Assembly (NCBI GenBank): GCA_965237575.1
Contig: CBDEGI010000004.1
Location: 3,162,001 to 3,226,000 of the forward strand
Length of the DNA stretch: 64,000 nt
DNA from: JAKZVK01 sp965237575
GTDB taxonomy: Bacteria; Acidobacteriota; Terriglobia; Bryobacterales; UBA6623
Reading direction: 5' to 3'
Position numbers and translations under genes: made by a program. Under the pieces are notes generated by a model. That model did no database searches, had not been told where the DNA came from, and saw nothing but the letters and a program-made list of their open reading frames with translations. Every line of letters begins with the position of its first letter. Position 1 is the first letter of the stretch. Shown piece by piece: positions 1-9,212 of the stretch.

Positions 1-1
1 C

Positions 2-439
2 TTGGCGATGGCGGTGCTGGTCGCGTTCGGCTCCGGGCTCCCATCTCTTTTACCACCGCTGCTGGTAGGGCTTGCGATCCTTTTCGTGCAACACCGGTTC
101 CTGCGGTCACGTGACGATAGTGGACTGGCGAGGGTGCTTTCGGCCGTGATGGGCGTGGGCACGCTGTCGTGCGCGATCTACTTGCTGGGTCACTGGCCGC
201 GTGAGCTGCTGGTCCTGCCTCCAATCATCCTCGTGTTGCTCGTCATGGCGCTCAACGTGCGTTTCTACGCGTTTCTCGCTCACACGCACGACGCGCTCTT
301 TGCGTTCACGGCGATCCCGTTCCACCTGCTCTACTATTACTACTGCGGGATTTCCTTCATCGCGGGCGTAGTCCTGCATTGGACCAAGGGCGCCTTCCGA
401 CGCAAGGGCGCGGGGCACTCCGCCGCTACGATCGAATAG
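2..439 (+). CDS. Membrane glycosyltransferase-like protein, C-terminal part
   Basis: The reading frame is open to the left edge, so this is only the C-terminal ~145 residues of a longer protein. It contains about four hydrophobic segments (residues ~3-28, ~45-62, ~68-86, ~95-125) and ends in a basic tail. The last part (HDALFAFTAIPFHLLYYYY, then a final membrane segment) resembles the C-terminal membrane region of family 2 glycosyltransferases in acidobacteria. The catalytic domain lies outside the window, so the assignment is inference. It converges on the SDR gene, with about 40 bp between the two stops. Confidence 0.5.
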   Translation: MAMAVLVAFGSGLPSLLPPLLVGLAILFVQHRFLRSRDDSGLARVLSAVMGVGTLSCAIYLLGHWPRELLVLPPIILVLLVMALNVRFYAFLAHTHDALFAFTAIPFHLLYYYYCGISFIAGVVLHWTKGAFRRKGAGHSAATIE

Positions 440-479
440 CGGCAGCTCCACTAGTGGCAGCTCCGCTCGCTACAAACAG

Positions 480-1259
480 CTACGGGCCATACGGCCAATT
501 GGCAGTCGTTGTGTACCCACCGTCGGAGGCGATCACCTGGCCGGTGATATAGCTGGCCGCGGGGCTCGACAGAAACACCGAAAGACCGGCGATATCGTCG
601 GGCGTGCCGAGACGCGGGTTCGGTTGAGCGCCTTTCAGCCATGCGGCCATCTCGGGCGGCTCCCACATATGTCGGTTCAGGTCGGTAAGAATGAATCCCG
701 GCGCAATGCAGTTGACCTGGATGTCAAACTTGGCCCACTCGGCGGCCAGCACGCGCGTCAGACCGGCCAGCGCGCTCTTCGTCATCGCGTAGACCGACAG
801 GTAGGGCAATCCGAGCAGCGACATGAGGCTGCCGATGTGGACCACCTTGCCGCCCTTGCCGCGCTCGATCATCACCGTGCCAACTTTTTGCGTCAGCCGC
901 ACCAAACCGTGCAGGTTGGTCTGCATCAGGTAGTCGTACTCGTCCTGTGTGTACTGCTCGAAGGGCTTGCGGATGTTGGTGCCTGCCACGTTGACAAGGA
1001 TGTCGATGTCCATGTGCGCCCCGGCTGCGGCGTCAATCGACTCCGGCGTCGTTACGTCGAGTTCAAGCGCTTCGGCTTGATGCCCGGCCTGCCGGATCGC
1101 CTCGACCTCTTTGGCCAGGGCGTCTTGGGAGCGCGCGGCCAACACGGTGTGGGCGCCTGCGGCGGCCGTGGACTTCGCGATAGCGAGGCCAATGCCGCGG
1201 CTGGCTCCGGCGATCAGGGCTTTCTTGCCGGCGAGTGAAAACATGGTTTCGAGTGACAT
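480..1259 (-). CDS. SDR family NAD(P)-dependent oxidoreductase
   Basis: A 259-residue classical short-chain dehydrogenase/reductase. It has the Rossmann glycine motif (AGASRGIG, ~residues 17-24), an NVAG variant of the NNAG motif (~88-91), the catalytic Ser in IGSLMS (~143) and the YAMTK catalytic Tyr/Lys pair (~157-161). The family reduces or oxidises sugars, hydroxy acids or acyl-ACP; the closest feel is gluconate 5-dehydrogenase or 3-oxoacyl reductase-like, but the substrate cannot be read from sequence. The start is fixed by a strong TAAGGAG ribosome site 6 nt before ATG. It follows rmuC on the same strand by only 8 nt, so the two are probably co-transcribed. Confidence 0.92.
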   Translation of the reverse strand: MSLETMFSLAGKKALIAGASRGIGLAIAKSTAAAGAHTVLAARSQDALAKEVEAIRQAGHQAEALELDVTTPESIDAAAGAHMDIDILVNVAGTNIRKPFEQYTQDEYDYLMQTNLHGLVRLTQKVGTVMIERGKGGKVVHIGSLMSLLGLPYLSVYAMTKSALAGLTRVLAAEWAKFDIQVNCIAPGFILTDLNRHMWEPPEMAAWLKGAQPNPRLGTPDDIAGLSVFLSSPAASYITGQVIASDGGYTTTANWPYGP

Positions 1260-1267
1260 AGAACTCC

Positions 1268-2599
1268 TTAAGATTGAGGCTCCTCCGAGTCGGCCTCGCG
1301 CTCGGCGGCGTCCAACAGCGGCAGGGCCTCCACGTCATGGAGGTCCTCGTTGAGATCGAGCCTTTCGATCTTGCCAAAGCGGCTCGTGATCTTTTGGGCA
1401 GAGGTGTGCACCTCGCCGACATCCTCTTGGGCTTGGTCAATGTGGCGCTTGAGATTATCCATGCGCCTTTGGAACCGTCCGAAGTCTCGGCCGAGCCGAG
1501 CGAGGTGGTCGCGGATGATGTGCACCTGCTCGCGGGTGGCGGCGTCTTTGATCACCGCTCGCGCGGTGGTAAGAACGGCCATCAAGGTTGTCGGCGAGGC
1601 CATCCACACACGCTTGTTGTAGGCTTCTTCCACAAGGTCGGGATGGCTTCCGTGGATCTCGGCGAAGACCGCCTCGGCCGGGATGAACATCATCGCGCCA
1701 TCCGAGGTCTCCGGCGGGTGGATGTACCGCTCGGCGATGTCTTCGATGTGCTTGCGGATGTCTTTCGAAAAGGCGCCCTCGGCCGCTTTGCGTTCCTCGG
1801 CGGGCAGCTCGGTGTTGGTCTTGCGGCGGTAGTTTTCGAGCGGGAACTTCGAGTCGATCGGGACGTTGCCGGTCGGGCCGGGGAGCAGGAGCAGGCAGTC
1901 TACCCGATTGCCGTTCGACAACGTCTCCTGCAGCTTGAAGCTCGACTCGGGGAGCACGTTGCGCACCAGGGCGTTCAACTGAACTTCGCCGAATATCCCT
2001 CGCGCGGAGCGGTCGGCCAATACTTCCTGCAAGCCGACGACGTTGGTTGATAGTTCGGTAATCTTCTTCTGCGCTTCGTCGATCAAGGCTAGCCGCTTGA
2101 CCACGTCGGTGAACGTCGCGGTGGTCTTCTCGAAGCCCTCGGAGAGACGGCGGTCCACTTGGCCGCTGATCTCGTGCAGCTTGCTGTCGGTCGACTCGGT
2201 GAGTGCTTCCATGCGGCGTCCTAGCTCTTCGCTGCTCCGCTGCAGCGAGTTCGTCACCTGTTCCTGGACGCGATCGACGCGGCTTTGCAGGGTTCCTTGG
2301 AGCGCCTCGGCGGCTTGAGCGTGGCGCTGCTCGAGCCCGTAACGCAGCTCGCCGAATTGCTTGGCGAGGTTCTGGTCGAGTTCGTGGATGGCTTCCTGTT
2401 GGTCTTGCTTGGATTCTGCAAGCTGCTCGAGCAGCCGCTGCTGGCCCTCGGCCTGACGGTCGCGTAGGTCCTGGTCGAGGTTACGGACGATATTCTCCGT
2501 GTCGCGAGCCCGGCCGGTTAACTGCGTGGACAAGTAGACGAGAAAGCCCAGCACGAGGGCGACGAGCAGCGCCGCGATAAGAGTGGTGAAGTCGATCAT
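1268..2599 (-). CDS. rmuC: DNA recombination protein RmuC
   Basis: A 443-residue RmuC family protein. It has one N-terminal membrane anchor (residues ~5-24), a long glutamine/glutamate-rich coiled coil (~28-190), then the conserved RmuC domain (~200-400) with the segments RGIFGEVQL, DSKFPLENY and the VWMASPTTLMA region. RmuC proteins limit DNA inversions and are predicted to be nuclease-related; the biochemical role is still loosely defined. Length fits the family. The first gene of a two-gene minus-strand unit with the SDR gene downstream. The product probably sits at the inner membrane with its domain in the cytoplasm. Confidence 0.93.
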   Translation of the reverse strand: MIDFTTLIAALLVALVLGFLVYLSTQLTGRARDTENIVRNLDQDLRDRQAEGQQRLLEQLAESKQDQQEAIHELDQNLAKQFGELRYGLEQRHAQAAEALQGTLQSRVDRVQEQVTNSLQRSSEELGRRMEALTESTDSKLHEISGQVDRRLSEGFEKTTATFTDVVKRLALIDEAQKKITELSTNVVGLQEVLADRSARGIFGEVQLNALVRNVLPESSFKLQETLSNGNRVDCLLLLPGPTGNVPIDSKFPLENYRRKTNTELPAEERKAAEGAFSKDIRKHIEDIAERYIHPPETSDGAMMFIPAEAVFAEIHGSHPDLVEEAYNKRVWMASPTTLMAVLTTARAVIKDAATREQVHIIRDHLARLGRDFGRFQRRMDNLKRHIDQAQEDVGEVHTSAQKITSRFGKIERLDLNEDLHDVEALPLLDAAEREADSEEPQS

Positions 2600-2665
2600 G
2601 CTCGGGAAAGCCGCTCCGATGTTGCGAAGAGCTAGACGGCGAGGCCTGGCAATCGCGCGAGACCG

Positions 2666-3598
2666 CTACCGCTTCGCGGGGAGAATCGTGAGTCCTCGCA
2701 CCCCGGCCAGATCGAGCCGGAACAAAGCCCCCTGCGAACTGTCGGACTTGCCGAGAGCCCCGGTGACGAAGAGCTGATCCATGCGCGGGCCGGCGAAGGC
2801 GACGTTGCTGGTTGTCAGGTTGCCGCCGGGCAGCCGCCGGATGAGCTTACCGTGCGGATCGAGCACCTGTACCTGCCGCATGCCGTAGTGAGCCACGTAG
2901 AGATTGCCGGCCGCGTCGAGCGCGATACCATCGGGTTGATTGTCGATCTGCTCGCCTTCCTTCGTCGGAAGATCGGCGAACACTTTCATCGGGCCCACCT
3001 GCCCGGGCTTGATCACAGGGTAGGCCAGGATGCGGTTCTGCTTGCTCTCGCCGACCAGTAGCGTCTTGCCGTCCGGGCGGAGCACGATGCCGTTGGGGTA
3101 GCTGAGGCCACCTGCGACCCAATGCGTGACGCCTTGCGGATCGACATAGTGGACGGTACCGATGGGTTTGTCCTCCGACCCGCCGGGATCGGTGAAGTAG
3201 AACCCGCCCTTGGGGTCTAGCGTGAGATCGTTGGGCCCGCGCAACGCCTTGCCGTCGCACTCGGACGAAGCCTTGCCGATCACTTTCCCGTTCGCGTCGA
3301 GGTGAAGCACGGCGTGGCTGTCTGCGTCACAGACCAGGTGGGTGCCGTCGGCCAGGACTTTGTGTCCGTTGGGCGCGCCCGTCTCGGCCCAATTACTGGT
3401 GGAGATGGTCGAATCGCCGGCAAAGACAACCTGCGTAATATAGCGTCCGTGGGAGATGTAGCCGTTGCCGTCGTGATCGAAGACGATGCCTTCGCAGTAG
3501 CTGGGGACGCGCGCGATTTCGATGGGTTGCGGTGCCGGCTGGGCGGAGGCGATCCAAGCCAAGCCCAGCAACAGCACGCCTGACGGCTTCACAAGCAT
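2666..3598 (-). CDS. SMP-30/gluconolactonase-like secreted propeller protein
   Basis: A 310-residue protein with a signal peptide (VLLLGLAWIASAQ) followed by a six-bladed propeller of the SMP-30/gluconolactonase/LRE type. Recurrent blade motifs such as GPNDLTLDPKGGFYFTDPGG, YPNGIVLRPDGKTLLV and QPDGIALDAAGNLYVAHYG carry the Asn/Asp residues that bind the catalytic metal in this family. It probably hydrolyses a sugar lactone or related ester in the periplasm. I chose ATG at 3598 rather than the longer upstream frame because the signal peptide begins there and a TATAAT box lies 7 nt upstream. That spacing leaves no room for a leader. Confidence 0.88.
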   Translation of the reverse strand: MLVKPSGVLLLGLAWIASAQPAPQPIEIARVPSYCEGIVFDHDGNGYISHGRYITQVVFAGDSTISTSNWAETGAPNGHKVLADGTHLVCDADSHAVLHLDANGKVIGKASSECDGKALRGPNDLTLDPKGGFYFTDPGGSEDKPIGTVHYVDPQGVTHWVAGGLSYPNGIVLRPDGKTLLVGESKQNRILAYPVIKPGQVGPMKVFADLPTKEGEQIDNQPDGIALDAAGNLYVAHYGMRQVQVLDPHGKLIRRLPGGNLTTSNVAFAGPRMDQLFVTGALGKSDSSQGALFRLDLAGVRGLTILPAKR

Positions 3599-3605
3599 GC
3601 TGGTG

Positions 3606-3611
3606 ATTATA
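3606..3611 (-). promoter_or_regulatory. -10 box of a probable leaderless promoter
   Basis: A perfect TATAAT on the minus strand, separated by 7 nt (CACCAGC) from the ATG of the SMP-30 gene. Transcription starting 7-8 nt downstream of the box would begin at the start codon itself. No Shine-Dalgarno is present. The same geometry recurs at 14605-14610 and 43160-43165. Confidence 0.6.
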
Positions 3612-3684
3612 GCCGAAGCACGTTTGCGGCTCGGAAAAGGACTTGCGGTGCAATCGCGGCCCACGCTCCTAGAGGGAACAGGGG

Positions 3685-5778
3685 TTAGACTGTCACCGAC
3701 AGGCCTTGCTGTTTGAGGAGGGTGGTGAAGTCCGCGGCCGCGACGGGCGGACTGATGATGTGGCCCTGCACGGCGTCGCACTTCTTCAGCCGCAGGAAGT
3801 CCATCTGCTCTTCGGTCTCGACGCCTTCGGCCACGACCCTCAGGTCGAGGCTGTGGGCCAGCGCCAGGAGGCCGGTGGCGATCGCCGCGTCGCCCGGATT
3901 GGTTGCTATCTGGCGCGTGAAGGATTCGCTGATCTTGAGGACGCTGATGGGAAACCGGCGTAGATAGATCAGCGAGGAATAACCCGTACCGAAATCGTCC
4001 AGCGCAATTTCAACGCCCCGGGCGTACAACTCGACGATGGGTGTGATGGTCGTATCCGCGTTCTCGACCAAGGCGCTCTCGGTCAGCTCGAGCAGCAACA
4101 GGCTGGGATCGAGTCCCGACTGCTCGGGGGTGCGGTTGACGACCTCAAATACGTCGTGGCGATTGAACTGCCGCGGGGAGACGTTCACGGATAACTGTAG
4201 CGACGGAAGGCCGTCTTTCTCCCAAGCCTTCGTCTGCTCACAGGCCGTGTTAAGGAGCCACTCGCTCACGGGGATGATCAAGCCGGTCTCTTCCGCCACT
4301 GGAATGAAGTCGTTCGGTAAGACCAACCCACGCTCGGGATGCTGCCAGCGCAATAGCGCTTCGCAGCCGGTGATCCGTGCCGACGCCAGGTCGAAGATTG
4401 GCTGGTAGTAGATCAGAAACTCGTTACGGTCCAAGCCGCGCCGCAGGTCTCTTTCCAAGTTGAGCCGCTCGACGGCGCGGGTCTTCATCTCCGGGTCGAA
4501 CATGGCGTAGCCGGCTTTGCCGTGTTCCTTGGCGCGCGACATGGCAGCATCGGCGTCCCGCAAGATGTCTTCTGCGCGCTGGTGCGCCGCGGAGTTAAAG
4601 GTGATGCCGATGCTCACCGCGGCGAAGACCTCCTGATCCGCGACGTGGAACGGGCGGGCCAGCTCCCTTTGGATGGCCTCGGCGATCTGAGAGGCCTCGA
4701 GTTCCTCGCGGAGATCATCGAGCAGAATGGCGAATTCGTCTCCGCCCAACCTCGCGATCGTGTCGTTGGGGCGAACGCAGGTTTTGAGCCGTTCTCCGAT
4801 CGATACGAGCAGTTCATCGCCCACGAGATGCCCAAGGCTGTCGTTGACGACTTTGAGGCGGTCGACGTCAAGAAACAGCAGGGCGAACAGACAGTCAGGA
4901 TGCTTGTGCGCATGACGTCCGGACACCGCCAACCGCTCCATAAAGTAGGTGCGGTTGGGCAGGCCGGTGAGCGGGTCGTGCATGGCGGCTTGCACTAACC
5001 GCTTTTCTGCCTCGCGGTAGCGAGTGACGTCGGTGTGAGAACCGACCAAGCGTTTGGGACGGCCTTTGTCGTCGCGCACCGCGATGCCACGGCTCAGCAT
5101 CCACCGGTAGCTGCCGTCGCGGTGACGCATGCGGTGCTCGAACTCGAAAACCGAGGTTTGGCCCCGCAGGTGGTTGAGCAGGTCGGCACGAAGCCGCGTG
5201 CAGTCTTCCGGGTGAACACGGCGGAACCATTCCAGCGGCCAGCGCCCCAACTCGTGTTCAGCGAAGCCGAGCAGGCCCTCCCATCGGGCGGAGAAACGAA
5301 TCTCGTTCTTCCGGAGGTCCCAATCCCAGAAACCACCTTCGGAAGCTTCGACGGCAAGCCGGTGGTTTTCCGTCGAATCCCGAAGGGCCGCTTCAAAGCC
5401 ATCTCGCTCGACTCGTGACTGCGCTTCGACCTCTTCGATCCGTTCGGTCGCCGAGGCAGCCTGCCGGGCCAATTCGGCGCGGTCGCGGTCGGAGTGGACG
5501 ACCAGAAGAGTGACCGACGCAGCGAACGCAAGGCCCACAAACAACACCCACCCGGAGTCGTCAACGAGGTCGGTTGAACGGCGGGCCGTCCACCAAGCGA
5601 AGCCGGCAGCCGAAAGGGTGATTAGAAGGACTACGAGGGATGGTACGTAGTTGGTCAGGAGCCCGCTAAGGAGAGTCGAGACGGGCGTGCGCTGAGCTTG
5701 GTCCTGTTCCGGCGATCGACCACCGAAGATCCTCGGCTTCCACCGTTTTCCATCCGCCGCCGAAAGAGTCGCCCGCAT
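3685..5778 (-). CDS. PAS-GGDEF-EAL membrane regulator of cyclic di-GMP
   Basis: A 697-residue protein. It has two membrane segments (~45-63 and ~76-95), a short coiled coil (~100-135), a PAS domain (~138-256), a GGDEF domain (~265-425) and an EAL domain (~440-690). The GGDEF signature is intact (RLGGDEF, ~343-349), with DPLTGLPNR before it. The EAL side keeps EALLRW, SVNVSPRQF, LELTES, DDFGTGYSSL, LKIS and VAEGVETEEQ, so both cyclase and phosphodiesterase activity are possible. Which one dominates cannot be predicted. ATG at 5778 has GGAGG about 12 nt upstream. No receiver or other partner gene is adjacent, so the input is probably a small ligand or redox state sensed by the PAS or membrane part. 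Confidence 0.92.
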   Translation of the reverse strand: MRATLSAADGKRWKPRIFGGRSPEQDQAQRTPVSTLLSGLLTNYVPSLVVLLITLSAAGFAWWTARRSTDLVDDSGWVLFVGLAFAASVTLLVVHSDRDRAELARQAASATERIEEVEAQSRVERDGFEAALRDSTENHRLAVEASEGGFWDWDLRKNEIRFSARWEGLLGFAEHELGRWPLEWFRRVHPEDCTRLRADLLNHLRGQTSVFEFEHRMRHRDGSYRWMLSRGIAVRDDKGRPKRLVGSHTDVTRYREAEKRLVQAAMHDPLTGLPNRTYFMERLAVSGRHAHKHPDCLFALLFLDVDRLKVVNDSLGHLVGDELLVSIGERLKTCVRPNDTIARLGGDEFAILLDDLREELEASQIAEAIQRELARPFHVADQEVFAAVSIGITFNSAAHQRAEDILRDADAAMSRAKEHGKAGYAMFDPEMKTRAVERLNLERDLRRGLDRNEFLIYYQPIFDLASARITGCEALLRWQHPERGLVLPNDFIPVAEETGLIIPVSEWLLNTACEQTKAWEKDGLPSLQLSVNVSPRQFNRHDVFEVVNRTPEQSGLDPSLLLLELTESALVENADTTITPIVELYARGVEIALDDFGTGYSSLIYLRRFPISVLKISESFTRQIATNPGDAAIATGLLALAHSLDLRVVAEGVETEEQMDFLRLKKCDAVQGHIISPPVAAADFTTLLKQQGLSVTV

Positions 5779-6095
5779 TCGAAGCTCTGCCCTCCAGTTC
5801 TTGTCTCACCCGGCCGACGCGGCGAAGCCGCCACACCAGTGCTGAAACCGGAACTTGGATTGAGCTGCTTGTGCGGGAACCAAGAAACAAACCGCTCAGA
5901 GAATGTTTGTTATATGAGTACTCTTCTATCGAATGGCGACGCCGAAGTCAAGTCCCGGCAGTGTCTCAGTTTCAGGTACGCTCCATGCCCCACCGAAGCA
6001 GTCGCCTTCAGGCTGAGGCGCTACCGTGTTCTCGCAGCCCGCCACACAGAGGTAAGATGAACTTCGACCACGCACTCGACCGAGGATTCACTGCC
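5779..6095. other. Divergent intergenic region with promoter for the aminotransferase
   Basis: About 317 bp between the divergent GGDEF-EAL and aminotransferase genes. A TAAGAT -10-like box at 6053-6058 precedes a leader with a GAGG ribosome site at 6081-6084. I see no RNA element or repeat here. The reading frame of the aminotransferase is open through most of this stretch, but that part has no similarity to the family. Confidence 0.45.
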
Positions 6096-7475
6096 ATGCC
6101 AGAAGCTGCCACTCTTCCCTCCGCCGTTTCCTCCACACGGAAATCCCAGGAGTATTTTGAGCGGGCCTCCCGCGTACTAGCCGGGAAGGTGGGGCATGAC
6201 CTGCGGCATATTGAGCCGCTGCCCCTCTATATCGAGCGCGGGCTGGGCAGCCGCAAGTGGGACGTGGACGGCAAGGAGTACATTGACTTCCTGATGGGGA
6301 ACGGCGCGTTACTCCTGGGTCACGCCCCGCCGGAAGTGATCGAGGCGATCCGGGAGGCCGTCGTCTACGGGACCCATTTCGGCAGCGACCATCCGCTACA
6401 TATCCAGTGGGCCGAGTTGGTGCAGAAGCTCGTGCCCTCCGCCGAACGTGTCCGCTTCGTCAACTCCGGGACCGAGGCGAATCTCTTGGCTCTCCGTGTC
6501 GCTCGCGCCTTCACAAGACGCAACAAGATCCTACGCTTCGAGGGTCACTTTCATGGTTGGCATGACGATGTCGTGCACGGCTTCCATCCGCCCTTTGCGG
6601 CCGACGGATCGCTGGGAGTGCCCCCGCAGGTGCGCGACAACATGGTGGCGATTCCCGCGGGCGACCTGAACCTTGTTGAGGAGGCCCTGTCGAAAGACCG
6701 CGACGTGGCTGCGGCGATCATCGAACCCTCGGGAGCCTCCTGGGGCCGCGTGCCGCTCGATCCGGACTTCCTGCGAGGCCTGCGGGAGATCACCGCGCGC
6801 CGGGGAGTGGTTCTGATCTTCGACGAGGTGGTCACGGGATTTCGCTTTAGTCCCGGCGGCGCGCAACAACTCTACGGCATCAAGCCGGACCTGTCGAGCG
6901 TTGCCAAGGTCCTTGCCGGGGGTATGCCTGGGGGCGCTGTTGTCGGCCGCGCCGACATCGCCGAAATGTTCGACATGACGGGCGACCCGCGCCACGACCG
7001 CTACGAACGCGTCACGCATCTCGGGACGTTCAACGCTTCCCCGCTCTCGGCCGCCGCGGGCATCGCCGTCCTTACCAAAGTCGCTACCGGCGAGCCCACT
7101 TCGCGCGCGGATGCCATGGCCGAGCGGCTCCGAACGTCTTGGGACGCGGTCATCGAGCGATACGGTGTTGCGGGTTGTGCTTACGGCCCTTCCTCGACGT
7201 TCCACGTGTACTTCGAGACCGATCCCGATCGTATTCGCAAGGCCTCGAGCCGCCAGGACTTTGTCACCGGCGACGCACTGCGCATCAAGACCATGCCGCC
7301 GGCGCTCATCACCGAATACCAGAAGCAGCTCCGCGCGCGAGGCATCGATGTGATGAGCTACACCGGCGGCTGCGTCTCAGCCGCTCACACGGACCGCGAC
7401 ATCGAAGAAGCGACGGCCGCGTTCGAAGAAACGCTGACCGCACTGCTCGACCAGGATCTAGTCAAGAGACGGTAG
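6096..7475 (+). CDS. Class III aminotransferase, glutamate-1-semialdehyde aminomutase-like
   Basis: A 459-residue PLP-dependent class III aminotransferase. It shows the order typical of glutamate-1-semialdehyde aminomutases: FVNSGTEANLLALRVAR (PLP phosphate binding), HFHGWHD, IIEPSG, FDEVVTGFR and the Schiff-base lysine in SSVAKVLAGGMPGGA. It is longer than HemL and the C-terminus differs, so it may act on another amino-aldehyde or amino acid rather than in heme synthesis. I prefer ATG at 6096, since GAGG sits 11 nt before it and family similarity begins shortly after; ATG at 6057 in the same frame is possible. It stands alone upstream of the M81 protein, which has its own promoter-like sequence. 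Confidence 0.88.
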   Translation: MPEAATLPSAVSSTRKSQEYFERASRVLAGKVGHDLRHIEPLPLYIERGLGSRKWDVDGKEYIDFLMGNGALLLGHAPPEVIEAIREAVVYGTHFGSDHPLHIQWAELVQKLVPSAERVRFVNSGTEANLLALRVARAFTRRNKILRFEGHFHGWHDDVVHGFHPPFAADGSLGVPPQVRDNMVAIPAGDLNLVEEALSKDRDVAAAIIEPSGASWGRVPLDPDFLRGLREITARRGVVLIFDEVVTGFRFSPGGAQQLYGIKPDLSSVAKVLAGGMPGGAVVGRADIAEMFDMTGDPRHDRYERVTHLGTFNASPLSAAAGIAVLTKVATGEPTSRADAMAERLRTSWDAVIERYGVAGCAYGPSSTFHVYFETDPDRIRKASSRQDFVTGDALRIKTMPPALITEYQKQLRARGIDVMSYTGGCVSAAHTDRDIEEATAAFEETLTALLDQDLVKRR

Positions 7476-7587
7476 GCATCGTTTCGGAAGCGCGGTGTGG
7501 CGCGTGCCTCCGGCCTGCAAGCGTCGACCTCCGGGTCGACGGCTTCTCCTGGCACAGCCATGGCAGCGGCGAAAACCGGCGGAGTAA

Positions 7588-7593
7588 GATGAG
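7588..7593 (+). promoter_or_regulatory. Probable -10 box of the M81 gene
   Basis: TAAGAT, the same hexamer found before the aminotransferase at 6053. It lies about 48 nt before the ATG of the M81 protein gene, in the gap between the two genes. The position is approximate and no good -35 is visible. Confidence 0.35.
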
Positions 7594-7640
7594 TCGTCGG
7601 CCAACCCAAGAATCACACCCGCTGACCGGAGTCCCCACTC

Positions 7641-9194
7641 ATGAAACTCCTCTGCTCACTCCTTCTGCCACTAGCGCTGTGGGCAGCCGACAAGCCAGTC
7701 CCCGTCGTCGGCCTCGGCGGTATCGTCCACGAGACCAACACCTTCAACCCCAAGAAGACGACCGTCGAAGACTTCGAGAAAGGCTTGCGCGGCGCCAAGG
7801 GGATCCTACGCGGCCAAGAGATCTTCGACGAGTACACCGACGCCAACAACACCACGGCCGGCCACATCGCCGGCGCCAAGCAGCACAGCTTGCGGCTTCA
7901 CTCTACCTTGATCGCAGGCCCGCAGACCATCGGCATCGTCACCAAGCAGGCCTTCGACGTCCTTACGCAGGAGCTGATTGAACGCCTCGAAGCCGCGCCG
8001 AAGCTCGACGGCATTCTGCTCTACCTGCACGGGACGATGGTCGCGGAAGGCCACCCCCACGCCGACGCGGAAGTGGTGCGGCGGGTTCGCAAGGTCTTCG
8101 GCGACGACATCCCAATCGTGGTCACCTCTGACTTCCACGCCAACGTCTCCGAGGAGATCGTCGAGCTAGCGACCGCCGTCGTCACCTACAAAGAGAATCC
8201 TCACCTCGACGCGAAAGAGCGCGGTATCCAGTCGGCCCGCATCCTCGCCGACACGATCCGCGGCAAGGTCAAGCCGGTGTCGGCGATCGAGAAGCCCGAG
8301 CTGTTCTACAACATCATCTTTCAGAACACGAACCGCGAACCGCTCAAGTCCATCACCGACGAGAGCCGGCGGCTCGAGAAGAACCCGAAGATCCTGGCCG
8401 CGAGCGTCTCGGCCGGCTACCAGTGGTCCGACATTCCGGCGATGGGGCCGAGCGTGGTGGTCGTGACCGACAACGACCCGGCACTCGCGCGCCGCGAAGC
8501 CAAGCGCCTGGCGGACATGCTGATGGCGGTCGAGGACCAGCTTGTGCTCGACCTGCCGAGCCCGGCCGAGGCCGTCAAGGCTGCGATGGCCGGCGGCGAG
8601 TTCCCCGTCACGCTGATGGATACGGGCGACAACATCGGCGGCGGCTCCTCAGGCGACAGCACCTTCATCCTGGCCGAGCTGCTCAAACAGAAAGCCAACG
8701 GATGGGTCGTGGTGATCTCCGACGCGGAGGCCAACGAGGCGGCGTTCGCCGCCGGGGTGAATGGCGCGTTCGACCAACTCGTCGGCGGCAAGACCGACAC
8801 GTTCCACGGCAAGCCGGTGCGCATCCGCGGCCGAGTGAAGTCACTTCATGACGGCCGCTTCGTCGAGCCCGAGGTGCGCCACGGCGGCGGCCGCTACTGG
8901 GACATGGGCCCGACCGCGGTCATCGAGGCCGAGGGCTCCACGCGCGACTTGCCGAACGTCCTGCTGCTCACCAAGAAGCGCGTCATCCCATTCAGCTTGC
9001 ACCAGTTGATCAGTTGCGGCGTCTACCCTTCGAGGCAGAAGATCCTGGTGGCCAAGGGAACCATCGCGCCCCGCGCCGCCTACGAGCCGGTCTCCGCCAA
9101 AGTGATTGCCGTCGACAGCGCCGGCGTCACCGCCGTCAACCCGAAGCACTTCGACTTCAAGCACGCCCGGCGGTCGTTGGTCGGTGGGAAATGA
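7641..9194 (+). CDS. M81 family metallopeptidase (MlrC-like), secreted
   Basis: A 517-residue protein with a signal peptide (KLLCSLLLPLALWAAD) and the full MlrC/M81 architecture. The N-terminal domain carries the signature GIVHETNTFNP and the metal-binding segments LHGTMVAEGHPHAD and VTSDFHANVSEE. The C-terminal domain carries DTGDNIGGGSSGDST. MlrC of sphingomonads degrades linearised microcystin peptides, but most acidobacterial homologues have unknown substrates. A short-peptide or amide hydrolase acting outside the cytoplasm is the safest reading. It stands alone and converges on the peroxiredoxin gene. Confidence 0.88.
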   Translation: MKLLCSLLLPLALWAADKPVPVVGLGGIVHETNTFNPKKTTVEDFEKGLRGAKGILRGQEIFDEYTDANNTTAGHIAGAKQHSLRLHSTLIAGPQTIGIVTKQAFDVLTQELIERLEAAPKLDGILLYLHGTMVAEGHPHADAEVVRRVRKVFGDDIPIVVTSDFHANVSEEIVELATAVVTYKENPHLDAKERGIQSARILADTIRGKVKPVSAIEKPELFYNIIFQNTNREPLKSITDESRRLEKNPKILAASVSAGYQWSDIPAMGPSVVVVTDNDPALARREAKRLADMLMAVEDQLVLDLPSPAEAVKAAMAGGEFPVTLMDTGDNIGGGSSGDSTFILAELLKQKANGWVVVISDAEANEAAFAAGVNGAFDQLVGGKTDTFHGKPVRIRGRVKSLHDGRFVEPEVRHGGGRYWDMGPTAVIEAEGSTRDLPNVLLLTKKRVIPFSLHQLISCGVYPSRQKILVAKGTIAPRAAYEPVSAKVIAVDSAGVTAVNPKHFDFKHARRSLVGGK

Positions 9195-9212
9195 TCAAGG
9201 GTAGGTCGTTTC

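Noticed and set aside
1274..2050. Long open frame antisense to rmuC
   Set aside because: It mirrors rmuC codon structure in high-GC DNA and has no family resemblance, whereas the minus-strand RmuC is clear.
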